Assembly: GCA_028288505.1 (NCBI GenBank)
Contig: JAQBNN010000206.1
Span: 1 to 38,162 of the forward strand
DNA from: Segetibacter sp.
Lineage (GTDB): Bacteria > Bacteroidota > Bacteroidia > Chitinophagales > Chitinophagaceae
Length of the DNA stretch: 38,162 nt
Direction: 5' to 3'
The translations under genes were made by a program, and so were the position numbers. The notes under the pieces are model-generated. The model was not told the origin of the DNA. It made no database searches and worked only from the letters and a program-made list of their open reading frames with translations. Of this stretch, positions 16,064-24,341 are shown piece after piece (position 1 is the stretch's first letter; every line of letters starts with the position of its first letter).

Positions 16064-17458
16064 ATGAACAATACCTACACCGACCTGGTGAAACAAACCT
16101 TCCACTTTCCGCAAGAAGGTTTTCATTTAGAAGATAATTACCTGAGGTATAATAATCTTGATCTTAAGGCTCTTATTGACAAGTACGGTACACCTATGAA
16201 GGTGACTTATCTTCCAAAAATTGGTATGCAAATAAACAAAGCGAAGCAAATGTTTGCTAACGCTTTTAAAAAGCATAAGTACGAGGGGCAGTATAATTAC
16301 TGTTACTGTACAAAAAGCTCTCACTTCTCATTTGTTGTGGAGGAAGCTTTAAAACATAACATACACCTTGAAACATCTTACGCGTACGATATAGAGATTA
16401 TTAAAAAGCTCTACCAGCGTAAGAAGATAACAAAGGAGACCTTCATAATCTGTAATGGATTTAAGCAGAAAAATTATACCCGTCGTATTGCAAACCTTCT
16501 GAACACTGGTTTTAAAAATGTTATTCCTGTATTAGACAATGCTGATGAACTGAACGACTACAGGAAGTCGGTAAAAGGCCCCTTTAAACTTGGGATAAGA
16601 GTTGCTGCTGAAGAAGAGCCAACCTTCCCATTCTATACTTCAAGGCTGGGTATGCGCACTAAAGACATCCTAGAATTTTATGTTGACCATATTGAAGGAT
16701 ACGAGAATAAGTTCCAACTAAAGATGTTGCATATCTTTTTAAACAAGGGTATAAAAGACGACATTTATTACTGGAGCGAATTAAACAAGGTGATCAACCT
16801 GTATTGCCAGCTAAAGAAGATTTGTCCTGAACTTGATAGCATAAATATTGGTGGTGGTTTTCCTATCAAACATTCTCTAGGTTTCGATTATGACTACCAG
16901 TTTATGATCACCGAGATCGTGGGTAACATTAAGAAAGCCTGTAAGAATGCAAAGGTGCCAATGCCTCACATTTTTACTGAGTTTGGAAGCTTTACCGTTG
17001 GTGAAAGCATGGCGCACATTTACAGTGTGATTGGTAATAAAGTGCAGAACGACCGTGAGACATGGTACATGATAGATTCGTCTTTCATAACTACTTTGCC
17101 GGATACCTGGGGGATAGGTGAGAAGTTCCTGATGCTTCCCATTAATAAATGGAATGCCGAATACCAGCGAGTCGTCCTGGGAGGAATAACGTGCGATAGC
17201 CATGATTACTATGATAGTGAAGAGCACATTAACGAAGTGTTCTTACCAAAAAGCGAAGGTGAAGAACCATTATATGTCGGCTTTTTTCATACCGGTGCTT
17301 ACCAAGACCAGATAAGTGGTTATGGTGGTATTAAACACTGTTTAATACCAAGTCCTAAACATATAATTGTTGAGCAGGATAAGAATGGAAAATTAACCGA
17401 TTGGATGTATGCTCCCGAGCAAACGGCTCAAAGCATGTTGAAGATCCTGGGTTATTAA
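16064..17458 (+). CDS. speA: Arginine decarboxylase-type fold-III PLP enzyme
   Basis: 464 residues of the alanine-racemase-fold (fold III) PLP decarboxylases. The cofactor lysine is K84 in YCTKSSHF, the phosphate-binding glycines are in NIGGGFPI (about 262-269), and the CDSHD motif (about 376) supplies the catalytic Cys and Asp of the dimer interface. Shorter than classical biosynthetic SpeA (about 630 aa, which carries extra helical inserts), it matches the compact form annotated as arginine decarboxylase in Bacteroidota. It would convert arginine to agmatine for polyamines. A diaminopimelate or carboxynorspermidine substrate is not excluded. rnpB begins about five nt after the stop. Confidence 0.75.
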   Translation: MNNTYTDLVKQTFHFPQEGFHLEDNYLRYNNLDLKALIDKYGTPMKVTYLPKIGMQINKAKQMFANAFKKHKYEGQYNYCYCTKSSHFSFVVEEALKHNIHLETSYAYDIEIIKKLYQRKKITKETFIICNGFKQKNYTRRIANLLNTGFKNVIPVLDNADELNDYRKSVKGPFKLGIRVAAEEEPTFPFYTSRLGMRTKDILEFYVDHIEGYENKFQLKMLHIFLNKGIKDDIYYWSELNKVINLYCQLKKICPELDSINIGGGFPIKHSLGFDYDYQFMITEIVGNIKKACKNAKVPMPHIFTEFGSFTVGESMAHIYSVIGNKVQNDRETWYMIDSSFITTLPDTWGIGEKFLMLPINKWNAEYQRVVLGGITCDSHDYYDSEEHINEVFLPKSEGEEPLYVGFFHTGAYQDQISGYGGIKHCLIPSPKHIIVEQDKNGKLTDWMYAPEQTAQSMLKILGY

Positions 17459-17462
17459 TGTA

Positions 17463-17840
17463 ATACTACCAATCGAACTATCGTCTCTGGTTACAGGGAA
17501 GGAAAGTCCGGACAGCATAGGGCAACCTACCGGTGAATAGCCGGCTTCTGCGCCAGCAGAACGAGAAAGTGCCACAGAAAATAACAGCAGCCTCCCCTAA
17601 CCCCTCCAAAGGGGGGAATAAGAGGAGGCCTGCAAAGGTGAAAACGTAGGGTAAGAGCCTACGGCAGCAATAAGTAATTATTGTTGGGGGTAAACCTTGG
17701 GTGCTGAAATGCCATGTATAGTACTGCTTGAAGGCGGCCCGCCTGATGGTACAGGGTAGGCAGATACAGGTTACAAGTAATTGTAATCGCAGATAAATGA
17801 TAGTGTAGAAACAGAATCCGGCTTACGAGTTGGTAGTAAT
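17463..17840 (+). ncRNA. rnpB: RNase P RNA (class A)
   Basis: The catalytic RNA of RNase P, which trims tRNA 5' ends. P1 is formed by TACTACCAATCG (17464-17475) and CGAGTTGGTAGTA (17826-17838). Conserved segments include GGAAGGAAAGTCCGGACA, the GCCAGCAGAACGAGAAAGTG core, TAAGAGCCTACGGCAGCAA and the 3' ACAGAATCCGGCTTA. The P12-region helix (about 17588-17640) is enlarged by an insertion related to the CCCCTAACCCCTCC/GGGG repeat seen in many Bacteroidota. It lies directly after the decarboxylase gene and ends at a terminator. Ends are placed from P1 and may be off by a few bases. Confidence 0.93.
17588..17632 (+). repeat. G/C-rich repeat-like insert in rnpB
   Basis: Within the P12-like helix, CCTCC/GGAGG closes an internal hairpin CCCCTCC-AAA-GGGGGG. 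The segment CCCCTAACCCCTCC plus AAAGGGG resembles a short palindromic repeat commonly found between Bacteroidota genes. Confidence 0.55.
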
Positions 17841-17843
17841 ATT

Positions 17844-17872
17844 GCCCCCGATTTTTTCGGGGGCTTTTGTTT
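17844..17872 (+). terminator. Terminator after rnpB
   Basis: Stem GCCCCCGA (17844-17851) / TCGGGGGC (17857-17864), T-rich loop and a T-run, five bases after P1. Confidence 0.9.
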
Positions 17873-17905
17873 TATTACTCGTTGTAGTGATAAGAATTAT
17901 TATGA

Positions 17906-17980
17906 TACGAGCATTTGGTTTTTCATAGCATCATCGTTGCTACGCTCAGTTTAAAAGCATGTCTATGATTGTACTATAGG
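17906..17980 (+). repeat. Dispersed intergenic repeat, copy 7 (type C, diverged core)
   Basis: TACGAGCATTTGGTTTTTC and ATAGCATCATCGTTGC match the flank of copy 10. The core after it is altered (TACGCTC), and the accessory GTACTATA is at 17971-17978. Confidence 0.7.
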
Positions 17981-18013
17981 CTGACATTTATAAAACTAAA
18001 ACTGTGATAACCT

Positions 18014-18910
18014 TCATCTTTTTTTGTTCCCAACCACTTTCTTTTTAGGTTGTTTTGCAGCTTCTTTTTTCGGCTGGCCTGCTTCTCTCCTTACTTCTTG
18101 TTGTATCTCTATAAATTCTTTAATTTCTGCTTCCACTCTTTCCTCGTAGTACTTCACTATATCTTTTAAAGCTCGCAGCATCTCTAGTTGTTCATCCTTG
18201 TGCCCGTGTTGCGTTTCCACGTTTATGTAGGGAATGCCTTTACTAGCAGCATAGACTGACATTGAACCATCATCAGCAACTGTCTTGTTGTTTTGAAGCA
18301 CTACACTTATTTCTTTTTCCTTTAAGTAGTGGTAAATAGTGTCTTCGGTAGTTAAGATAAAATCGTCAGGATCCATGAGAGGATTGATGTAAAGCATGCC
18401 CGTATTCTTAGCTTCTGATCCGCCTTTTTTATAACTGTTTATAGAGAAGTTGCTATCAGAATTATTATGCAGCGCAATCACCAATATCTTATTGTCAATA
18501 TATTCTGCCAATATTTGAGATGCCAATAATTCCACTCCCGCCGCAGCTGCTGTATTGTTCGTACTAAGTAGTTTAAGTGATGCCGTTCTTCCTGATTTGG
18601 TATAGATGCGGTTAGGATCAAAAATGTATTGCTTGTTGTTTAGATCAAACTTAATGTTGCGGGCTCCTTCCTGCTGAAGCTGAAAAAGGTTGCCTCCATT
18701 TTCTAGTAAATATTCGTGTGCTGCTTCAACACTCGTGTTTTCATCGTCGTGAACATTAATGAAAACTATAGGGGCCTTACAGGGAAGATAACAAGCAGTG
18801 CTGATTATGATAGGGCTATCACCTATCAAAAACTTTTTAGCAGTCGTAGTATCTTGGCTGAATGATTTTATAGAAATCAGAAGTACAATTACTATTAAAA
18901 GTTTTTTCAT
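18014..18910 (-). CDS. Secreted hypothetical protein with M14-like metallopeptidase residue pattern
   Basis: 298 residues from ATG 18910; the TTG at 18952 adds 14 residues ahead of the signal peptide (MKKLLIVIVLLISIKSFSQ), so I reject it. I do not recognise a named family. The body shows H54-DD-E57 (VHDDENTS), then H148 in IALHNNSD, then E232 and H235/H237 in VETQHGHKDE. This order (HxxE, later H, later E) recalls M14 carboxypeptidases and AstE-like deacylases; this is inference. The C-terminal 35 residues are Lys/Glu-rich (QPKKEAAKQPKKKVVGNKKR). It probably acts in the periplasm or outside the cell. Confidence 0.6.
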   Translation of the reverse strand: MKKLLIVIVLLISIKSFSQDTTTAKKFLIGDSPIIISTACYLPCKAPIVFINVHDDENTSVEAAHEYLLENGGNLFQLQQEGARNIKFDLNNKQYIFDPNRIYTKSGRTASLKLLSTNNTAAAAGVELLASQILAEYIDNKILVIALHNNSDSNFSINSYKKGGSEAKNTGMLYINPLMDPDDFILTTEDTIYHYLKEKEISVVLQNNKTVADDGSMSVYAASKGIPYINVETQHGHKDEQLEMLRALKDIVKYYEERVEAEIKEFIEIQQEVRREAGQPKKEAAKQPKKKVVGNKKR

Positions 18911-19048
18911 AAGACTAATTATAAAACAAAATAAGTGTTTTTGCGAGAACAAGTATTATGCCCGCAAGTGTAAACGAATTGGTATTATAGCTATTGCTTC
19001 TGGTGCAGACTAATAGTGCGTTGAGTTAAGTTGAGTAGGTTACAAAAC

Positions 19049-19087
19049 GTACAAGAGTGCGACGCAACGATGTTTAATAGTAGCACT
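19049..19087 (-). repeat. Dispersed intergenic repeat, copy 8 (type A, exact core)
   Basis: Exact core on the minus strand (19067-19049), then CGATGTTTAATAGTAGCACT with the accessory box. Between two minus-strand genes. Confidence 0.87.
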
Positions 19088-19119
19088 CCGGCTGGGTTAA
19101 TAAAGACTTTAAAACAAAC

Positions 19120-20028
19120 TTATTTAGCTTCCTCAGTCTTAGGTTTTCGTCTAAACCTGATAGCTGCATTTTTAATAAAATTGCTGGTCATGTTGAGCTC
19201 AAATCTTTCTTCGCCTGCATATATAATAGCTAGTGCGGTATTAGGCGCAATTGTACCAAGGTTTTCGGCAAACATACTTATCTCGTTGATCGTTGTGTCG
19301 AGCGGAAGAGTGTAGGTTAAAGCTTTTGTACTAAGCATTTGCTTAGCACTTATAAGTTTCCTGTTATAAAAGAAAGAGATGGTATCGTTATCAACGTCGC
19401 CATTGTCATACAAAGAAACTTTAAGGCTATCTGCATCTACTTCAATCACGGGTGGAGCTTCAAAAGCGCGGGTTATTAGTTCCGCCGTCACTTCGGCATT
19501 TGGTGTTGGAATAACTTTAGGAGCTTCCTCTGTTACATCATTAACGGGCACTTCGATCTCCTCTTTAATCACCTCTTCCTTAGGTTTGTTTACCGCCTTT
19601 ACAAATTTTATAGTGATGGCCGGGCAAGTATACCTGTACGCAAGACTTGGATTAAACTGGCCGTATAAACTACTTTCAACTTTAGAAACCCTCAAGGTAA
19701 AGGAGCCTTCCATTGGGCAATCGGCACCTTGGAGATTGCTTGCCTTGTAATTTATAAAAGGCATTAATTTCAGTTCGAGAGTACGTGTATTTTCATCGAA
19801 AGTGCCGCTAACCTTATTAGTTACCGACATGCTTTTGAAAAAGTAATTGAACTGCCCTGTTACTTTATTTCCCTTTTGGGTAAGCACTAATTCGCTTAAG
19901 TAGTTGCTCTGTTCTCCTTTATTGCTAATGCTGCCTACGCCATACCAATCGCCGGTAACTTTTTGTGCGCTTATCTTAATAATCGAAAAGAAAAGAAGGG
20001 TAAGAACTAGGGTCAGATTCTTTCTCAA
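19120..20028 (-). CDS. Secreted beta-rich hypothetical protein
   Basis: 302 residues. The start is TTG at 20028: an in-frame stop lies four codons upstream, no ATG precedes the signal peptide (RKNLTLVLTLLFFSIIKISAQ). The first half (about 23-140) has alternating hydrophobic strands (VTGDWYGVGSIS, KVTGQFNYFF, YGQFNPS). A Glu/Pro-rich linker follows (about 145-190). The C-terminal 95 residues begin with VSLYDNGDVDNDTISFFYN and end with AIIYAGEERFELNM, a segment I recall from several Bacteroidota surface proteins without a defined function. Probably an exported or surface protein. Function unknown. Confidence 0.7.
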   Translation of the reverse strand: MRKNLTLVLTLLFFSIIKISAQKVTGDWYGVGSISNKGEQSNYLSELVLTQKGNKVTGQFNYFFKSMSVTNKVSGTFDENTRTLELKLMPFINYKASNLQGADCPMEGSFTLRVSKVESSLYGQFNPSLAYRYTCPAITIKFVKAVNKPKEEVIKEEIEVPVNDVTEEAPKVIPTPNAEVTAELITRAFEAPPVIEVDADSLKVSLYDNGDVDNDTISFFYNRKLISAKQMLSTKALTYTLPLDTTINEISMFAENLGTIAPNTALAIIYAGEERFELNMTSNFIKNAAIRFRRKPKTEEAK

Positions 20029-20120
20029 AGGGTTTGTTTTTTACAATGTCCTGATAATTGTGCGAATCAGCCACAATTATGCCGTTTTTATAATTTAATT
20101 AAGAAAACAAGTGAAAGCCT

Positions 20121-20564
20121 CTATTTTAAAATTCTTTTAAGCTCCCTGTCGGATTCCTTTTTCTTAATGCTATCCCTTTTGTCGTGAAGCTTTTTGCCTT
20201 TACCAAGACCGATCTCGATCTTAGCCATATTTTTCTCGTTGAAGAATATCCGTAGAGGCACAATCGTGTAACCCTTGTCCTTCATTTTATTCTCCAGTTT
20301 TTTTATCTCTCTTTTTGTAAGCAACAACTTACGATCGTGAACAGCAATGTGGTTGTTTGCAGTACCCATTGAATACTCAGCGATGTACATTCCCCTTACC
20401 CAAATCTCGCTTTTGTGCAGCATACAATAACTATCGCTAAAGCTTACTTTACCCTCCCGTATACTTTTCACTTCGGTGCCTAGCAACACCATGCCTGCCT
20501 GGTATTTATCTTCAATCGCATATTCGTAATACGCCTGCCTGTTATTTAATTCCTTCGCACCCAT
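20121..20564 (-). CDS. smpB: SsrA-binding protein SmpB
   Basis: 147 residues from ATG 20564 (MGAKELNNRQAYYEY); a TTG three codons earlier is ignored. The OB-fold core contains GMVLLGTEVKSIREGKVSFSD, ANNHIAVHDRKLLLT and GYTIVPLRIFFNEK. The basic C-terminal tail (GKGKKLHDKRDSIKKKESDR) enters the ribosome. SmpB delivers tmRNA to stalled ribosomes for trans-translation. Length is typical. A -7 box lies just upstream. tmRNA itself is not in this window. Confidence 0.96.
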   Translation of the reverse strand: MGAKELNNRQAYYEYAIEDKYQAGMVLLGTEVKSIREGKVSFSDSYCMLHKSEIWVRGMYIAEYSMGTANNHIAVHDRKLLLTKREIKKLENKMKDKGYTIVPLRIFFNEKNMAKIEIGLGKGKKLHDKRDSIKKKESDRELKRILK

Positions 20565-20580
20565 AGTTCTCAATTAGCGG

Positions 20581-20588
20581 CAAAAATA
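20581..20588 (-). promoter_or_regulatory. -7 box (TATTTTTG) of smpB
   Basis: Minus-strand TATTTTTG fits TAnnTTTG, 16 nt before the ATG. No matching -33 TTG. Confidence 0.4.
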
Positions 20589-20674
20589 ATGGATTTGTTA
20601 TTGATACTTTTTTTAAGTGAAGAGGCGAATTAGTCGAGCTATATTTTGTTTACCAGCGGAAGTTGTAATAGCAA

Positions 20675-20698
20675 CATCGTTGTGTCACTCACTTGTAC
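20675..20698 (+). repeat. Dispersed intergenic repeat, copy 9 (type B, exact core)
   Basis: CATCG then exact TTGTGTCACTCACTTGTAC (20680-20698). Between smpB and accD. Confidence 0.87.
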
Positions 20699-20776
20699 TT
20701 GTATAGCTTTAAGCAGCTTTTATTGTGTTTTGTCGTGGAGGCTTATTCTATAACCTCACGTCAATAATGTTGCTGT

Positions 20777-20803
20777 AAAAAAAAGCCGGCTAATTGCCGG
20801 CTT
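20777..20803 (-). terminator. Terminator after accD
   Basis: Stem AAGCCGGC (20783-20790) / GCCGGCTT (20796-20803), 5-nt loop, and a T-run on the minus strand, five bases after the accD stop. Confidence 0.88.
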
Positions 20804-20807
20804 AATA

Positions 20808-21719
20808 TTATCCCTGAAAGAGTACCACTAATTGTGCTAACCTTTCCTTCATTTTTTTCCTGTGAAGAATAAAATCGAGGAAGCCGTGTTCTAGTAAGAA
20901 TTCACTTCGTTGAAAACCCTCGGGCAAGTCTTTCTTAATCGTTTCTTTAATAACCCTTGGGCCAGCAAAACCTATTAATGCGCCAGGCTCAGCAATATTT
21001 AAATCGCCAAGCATACCAAAGCTTGCAGAAATACCACCAAAAGTTGGATCAGTGAGTATGCTTATGTAAGGCAGCTTAGCATCGCTAAGTTGAGAAAGTT
21101 TACCACTTGTTTTAGCTAATTGCATTAAGCTAAACGCGCTCTCCATCATACGGGCACCGCCGCTTTTGCTTATTACCACATATGGTAAGCTGTGCTCAAT
21201 ACAAAAGTCAACAGCACGACTAAATTTTTCTCCCATCACGCTTCCAAGACTGCCACCAATAAATTCGAAATCCATGCAGGCAATTACGATATCTCTTCCA
21301 CTTACTGAGCCAACGGCTACACGCATACTATCGTGTAAATCTGTTTTTGCCCATATATCTTCAAGCCTTTTTTTGTAGGGCTTAAGGTCAGTAAAACCAA
21401 GGAAATCTTTACTGCGAATGTTTTCGAATAATTCTGAATATTCGCCGTTGTCAAATAAGAAATCGTAATAATCTTCGCTGCTTATGCGGTGGTGATGTTC
21501 GCATTTTGTGCAAACGTAAAGATTCTCTCTAAGATCGGTTGAGGTAGATATATAATTACAATTTGGGCATTTGGTCCAAAGCCCTTCAGGTGTTTCTTTC
21601 TTTTCTGAAGTGGTCGTTAGAATTCCTTTTTTTATCCGCTTAAACCATCTTGGTCTTGGCTCTCCACTTTTTTCGTTTTCGCCGGCCAGGTTCGCTTCAA
21701 AATCCTCTTCTTGTTTCAT
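20808..21719 (-). CDS. accD: Acetyl-CoA carboxylase carboxyltransferase subunit beta
   Basis: 303 residues. An N-terminal zinc ribbon (C51, C54, C70, C73; CPNCNY and CTKCEHHH) is followed by the crotonase-like carboxyltransferase domain: GSLGSVMGEKFSRA, SKSGGARMMES, and DPTFGGISASFGMLGD near the active site. AccD with AccA transfers CO2 from biotin carboxyl carrier protein to acetyl-CoA, giving malonyl-CoA for fatty acid synthesis. Length is normal. The first 25 residues are acidic and probably disordered. Flanked by repeat copies 9 and 10, with its own terminator, so probably monocistronic. Confidence 0.96.
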   Translation of the reverse strand: MKQEEDFEANLAGENEKSGEPRPRWFKRIKKGILTTTSEKKETPEGLWTKCPNCNYISTSTDLRENLYVCTKCEHHHRISSEDYYDFLFDNGEYSELFENIRSKDFLGFTDLKPYKKRLEDIWAKTDLHDSMRVAVGSVSGRDIVIACMDFEFIGGSLGSVMGEKFSRAVDFCIEHSLPYVVISKSGGARMMESAFSLMQLAKTSGKLSQLSDAKLPYISILTDPTFGGISASFGMLGDLNIAEPGALIGFAGPRVIKETIKKDLPEGFQRSEFLLEHGFLDFILHRKKMKERLAQLVVLFQG

Positions 21720-21826
21720 TTAAATCAGTTTTCAATGGGTAGTTGAAGGTATACATTAATTCTTCTTTCTCCGAAAGGCAAGGGTTAATATTAATTTGTT
21801 TTCAGGTTGCCGTTTTCTTTCAATTG

Positions 21827-21892
21827 TTGCATTAACTACAACTGCTGAAGAGTGCGACGCAACGATGATGCTATAAAAAACCTATGCTCGTA
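21827..21892 (-). repeat. Dispersed intergenic repeat, copy 10 (A-prime)
   Basis: Minus strand: ATAGCATCATCG, then TTGCGTCGCACTCTT, then CAGCAGTTGTAG in place of the TTGTAC end. It shares its left flank with copy 7. Confidence 0.8.
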
Positions 21893-21896
21893 ACAT

Positions 21897-21930
21897 AAAA
21901 AAACTGTTGCAATACAACGAGCAACAGTTT
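21897..21930 (-). terminator. Terminator after fbaB
   Basis: Stem AAACTGTTGC (21901-21910) / GCAACAGTTT (21921-21930) with a 10-nt loop and a minus-strand T-run, just after the fbaB stop. Confidence 0.85.
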
Positions 21931-21941
21931 GTAAACTTTTA

Positions 21942-23000
21942 TCAGGCAATAGTGATGCTTTCATCTAAATACACATCCTGGCAGGCATTAAGCAGTTTGA
22001 TGCCTTCAGCTATTGGGCGCTGGAAAGCTTTGCGGCCAAGAATAAGGCCCATGCCACCAGCACGTTTATTTACAACTGCAGTTATTACTGCTTCCTGCAG
22101 ATCGCTATCGCCCATGCTTTCGCCGCCGCTATTAATTAATCCAATACGACCATTGTAGCAATTCAGCAACTGGTACCGTGTAAGATCAATTGGGTGTTCA
22201 GTTGTTAATTTTTCGTATATCAGTTTGTTGGTTTTGCCATGCTTCGTAGCAAGGTAACCGCCGTTGTTAGTAGGTAGCTTTTGTTTAATAATGTCGGCCT
22301 GCAAAGTAACACCGAGGTGATTGGCCTGGCCGGTAAGGTCAGCCGATGTATGGTAATCGATACCGTCAACTTTAAAGGCATTGTTGCGGGTGTAGCACCA
22401 AAGAATGGTAGCCATGCCAAGTTCGTGGGCCAATTCAAACGCTTCTGCAACCTCTTTTAGTTGTCGCCTGCTCTCGGCACTGCCCCAATAAATTGTGGCG
22501 CCTACGGCTACTGCACCCATGTTCCATGCACTCTTTACCGTTCCAAATAAGGTTTGGTCAGTAGTGTTAGGGTAGCTTAAAAATTCGTTGTGATTTATCT
22601 TAACTACAAAAGGAATCTTATGCGCATACTTTCGGCTCATTAAACCAAGCACACCGTAAGTAGACGCAACAGCATTACAGCCACCTTCTATTGCAAGCTT
22701 AATAATATTCTCGGGGTCGAAGTAAATAGGATTGGGTGAAAAGGCGCTGGCGCCGCTGTGCTCAATGCCCTGGTCAACAGGAAAAATGCTGCAATAGCCC
22801 GTGCCGCCTAAACGACCATGGCTTAACAAAGTTTGCATGCTGCGTAAAACCTGGTTATTGCGGTTACTATTAATCCATTGCTCATCCACGTGGTTTGGAG
22901 ATGGAAGATGGATAGTTGATTTTTCGATTGAATTACATTGGTGCTGTAGCAGGTATTCCGCTTTATCGCCTAACAGCTCAATAATTGTTTGATTAGCCAT
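21942..23000 (-). CDS. fbaB: Class I fructose-bisphosphate aldolase (FbaB/DhnA type)
   Basis: 352 residues. FbaB-type segments include [15 protein letters not shown] (about 73-87), [28 protein letters not shown] with the likely conserved lysine, VGATIYWGS, and [12 protein letters not shown] near the phosphate-binding C-terminus. The enzyme cleaves fructose-1,6-bisphosphate to two triose phosphates through a Schiff base, without metal, in glycolysis and gluconeogenesis. ATG at 23000 gives a normal N-terminus. The leader is about 150 nt from a strong promoter at 23161-23190 and includes repeat copy 11. A terminator follows the gene. Confidence 0.92.
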   Translation of the reverse strand: MANQTIIELLGDKAEYLLQHQCNSIEKSTIHLPSPNHVDEQWINSNRNNQVLRSMQTLLSHGRLGGTGYCSIFPVDQGIEHSGASAFSPNPIYFDPENIIKLAIEGGCNAVASTYGVLGLMSRKYAHKIPFVVKINHNEFLSYPNTTDQTLFGTVKSAWNMGAVAVGATIYWGSAESRRQLKEVAEAFELAHELGMATILWCYTRNNAFKVDGIDYHTSADLTGQANHLGVTLQADIIKQKLPTNNGGYLATKHGKTNKLIYEKLTTEHPIDLTRYQLLNCYNGRIGLINSGGESMGDSDLQEAVITAVVNKRAGGMGLILGRKAFQRPIAEGIKLLNACQDVYLDESITIA

Positions 23001-23062
23001 GGCAAGTTAGATTGTAGTTTTTTTCATTTTGTTCCCGGCACTTGTAACAACCAGGTACATTG

Positions 23063-23081
23063 TTGCGTCGCACTCTTGTAC
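23063..23081 (+). repeat. Dispersed intergenic repeat, copy 11 (type A, exact core)
   Basis: Exact TTGCGTCGCACTCTTGTAC preceded by ACA. It lies in the presumed fbaB leader. Confidence 0.87.
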
Positions 23082-23160
23082 TTTTTGTTTCTATGCAGCG
23101 CTGGGTTCCAGTATTAGGGTAACTACTCAAAATTCGAAAATCGTTTTGTTGCAAGAGCGG

Positions 23161-23190
23161 CAAATATAAGCCAATTAGCAAATCAGCCAA
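23161..23190 (-). promoter_or_regulatory. Strong promoter of fbaB
   Basis: Minus strand TTG (23190-23188), exactly 19 nt, TATATTTG (23168-23161): a full Bacteroidota consensus. Transcription would start near 23154. Confidence 0.65.
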
Positions 23191-23200
23191 TTTGCTAATT
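23173..23200. promoter_or_regulatory. Perfect 11-bp inverted repeat over the fbaB promoter (operator-like)
   Basis: AATTAGCAAAT (23173-23183) and ATTTGCTAATT (23190-23200) with a 6-nt centre. It covers the -33 element and spacer of the fbaB promoter. It could be an operator. It also lies just after the stop of the upstream minus-strand gene, but no T-run follows, so a terminator role is less likely. Confidence 0.55.
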
Positions 23201-23203
23201 ACC

Positions 23204-24310
23204 CTAATCGGTAATCCTTCCCTTAGCCTTTTGAACCATCAGGAGGTTTTTATGCAGTGTTTGTTTCAGGTTCGTTTTTACAATCTCTCCCATGGACTTG
23301 CATTCTAAAAACCTTTTGCTGTTAAAGTAATTAGCTAATTCATTTTTTAGTTGTTCCACTTTCGGATCTGTTGAGATTCGGTCGACAGCCATTATCTTAA
23401 ACAGCTCCATTAAACGATATCTTGACGCCGCTACCCTGAAAGCCATCAAAGTTTTTTCTTCCGTTTGGTACTGCTCGATAGAATCTTTATTAAGATGGTT
23501 GAGGGCAAGTTGAACGAGCTGGTAATTTTCTTTAAAGTATTGCGGCAGGTAAAGGTTCTTTCGTCCTTCGTACGATTGCTGGTCGAAATCTATTGCTCTA
23601 ATTCGATATTGAAAGTCTTCGATGTCGGGAGTAATGTCGACTACAAAATTGTAGCTGCGCATATCACCCAATAAACGAACAAAGCACCTCTCATTAAATT
23701 TTACAAACTCCTTCGCAAACCTTATTTTATTTGTGATCGGCTGTTCCAAATAAGTTTGGATAAAAATATCACCGGGAATTCCGGGAATATGTTCTTCTAC
23801 TAAGGTGTTGTAATGGGTAAAATAGATGATGCGGTTGGGTGACAAGATGTGTTCGAGCTCTAAACCATACACTCTCGAAGCATCAGCAGTCTTTATATAA
23901 AAGTGGTCGTAGTTATCATTATACTTATTTACAATTCTAATACGAAAGGGGTTTGAATTGCCGAAAGCGCAGTAGTCAATCCTTGCGACGTCGAGATGCT
24001 TGGAGAAACTTAAGTCGCCTTCTGTTTTTAAGATCGCATAGATTGATAAGAGACCATCGCGGATGTACTCCCATTCACGCATATCATACATCGCCGTTTC
24101 CCAAAATGTATCCTTGCCATTTTTATCCTTAAGAGGAACGGAGTAAGTAATTCTTGCAAGGTCCTCGTAAGTAACTGGTAAGGTCACCTCTCGGCCGTGG
24201 TGCTTTAAATAAGTTCTTAGGGCCGGGTTGATGGGGTAAAACAACTTCTTTTTAGAAGGTGCATCGCTCTTTGTTTCAGTAATATTATTGGGAAGGTGAA
24301 TGAAACTCAT
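23204..24310 (-). CDS. Hypothetical protein with kinase-fold-like residues
   Basis: 368 residues, no signal peptide or membrane segment. I know no named family. Several parts mimic a protein-kinase-like fold in the right order: K140 in HFYIKTADA (beta-3 lysine), acidic ELE at 151-153, hinge-like LVEEHIPGIPGD (170-181), GDMRSYN with D216 and N221 spaced as in a kinase catalytic loop, and IDFDQ with D241 as the metal-binding Asp. The last 100 residues are helical and charged. If real, it is a divergent kinase or phosphotransferase acting in the cytosol. No glycine-rich loop is obvious. It may also be a catalytically dead relative. It is 31 nt from the BtuF-like gene upstream on the same strand. 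Confidence 0.6.
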   Translation of the reverse strand: MSFIHLPNNITETKSDAPSKKKLFYPINPALRTYLKHHGREVTLPVTYEDLARITYSVPLKDKNGKDTFWETAMYDMREWEYIRDGLLSIYAILKTEGDLSFSKHLDVARIDYCAFGNSNPFRIRIVNKYNDNYDHFYIKTADASRVYGLELEHILSPNRIIYFTHYNTLVEEHIPGIPGDIFIQTYLEQPITNKIRFAKEFVKFNERCFVRLLGDMRSYNFVVDITPDIEDFQYRIRAIDFDQQSYEGRKNLYLPQYFKENYQLVQLALNHLNKDSIEQYQTEEKTLMAFRVAASRYRLMELFKIMAVDRISTDPKVEQLKNELANYFNSKRFLECKSMGEIVKTNLKQTLHKNLLMVQKAKGRITD

Positions 24311-24341
24311 GTAAAGGTTTGCGCTATTAAAGAAGCTGAAA

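Noticed and set aside
19031-19315. ORFs reading ...VQECDATMFN (also on the minus strand near 30408-30761)
   Set aside because: They translate the dispersed repeat and antisense sequence of genes; no family, no start context. They are products of the repeat, not genes.
22993-23190. 65-codon minus-strand ORF upstream of fbaB
   Set aside because: It covers the promoter, leader and repeat copy; no recognisable protein features.
23173-23200. Terminator of the kinase-like gene
   Set aside because: The stem is perfect but no T-run follows on the minus strand, and it overlaps a full-consensus promoter; operator preferred.
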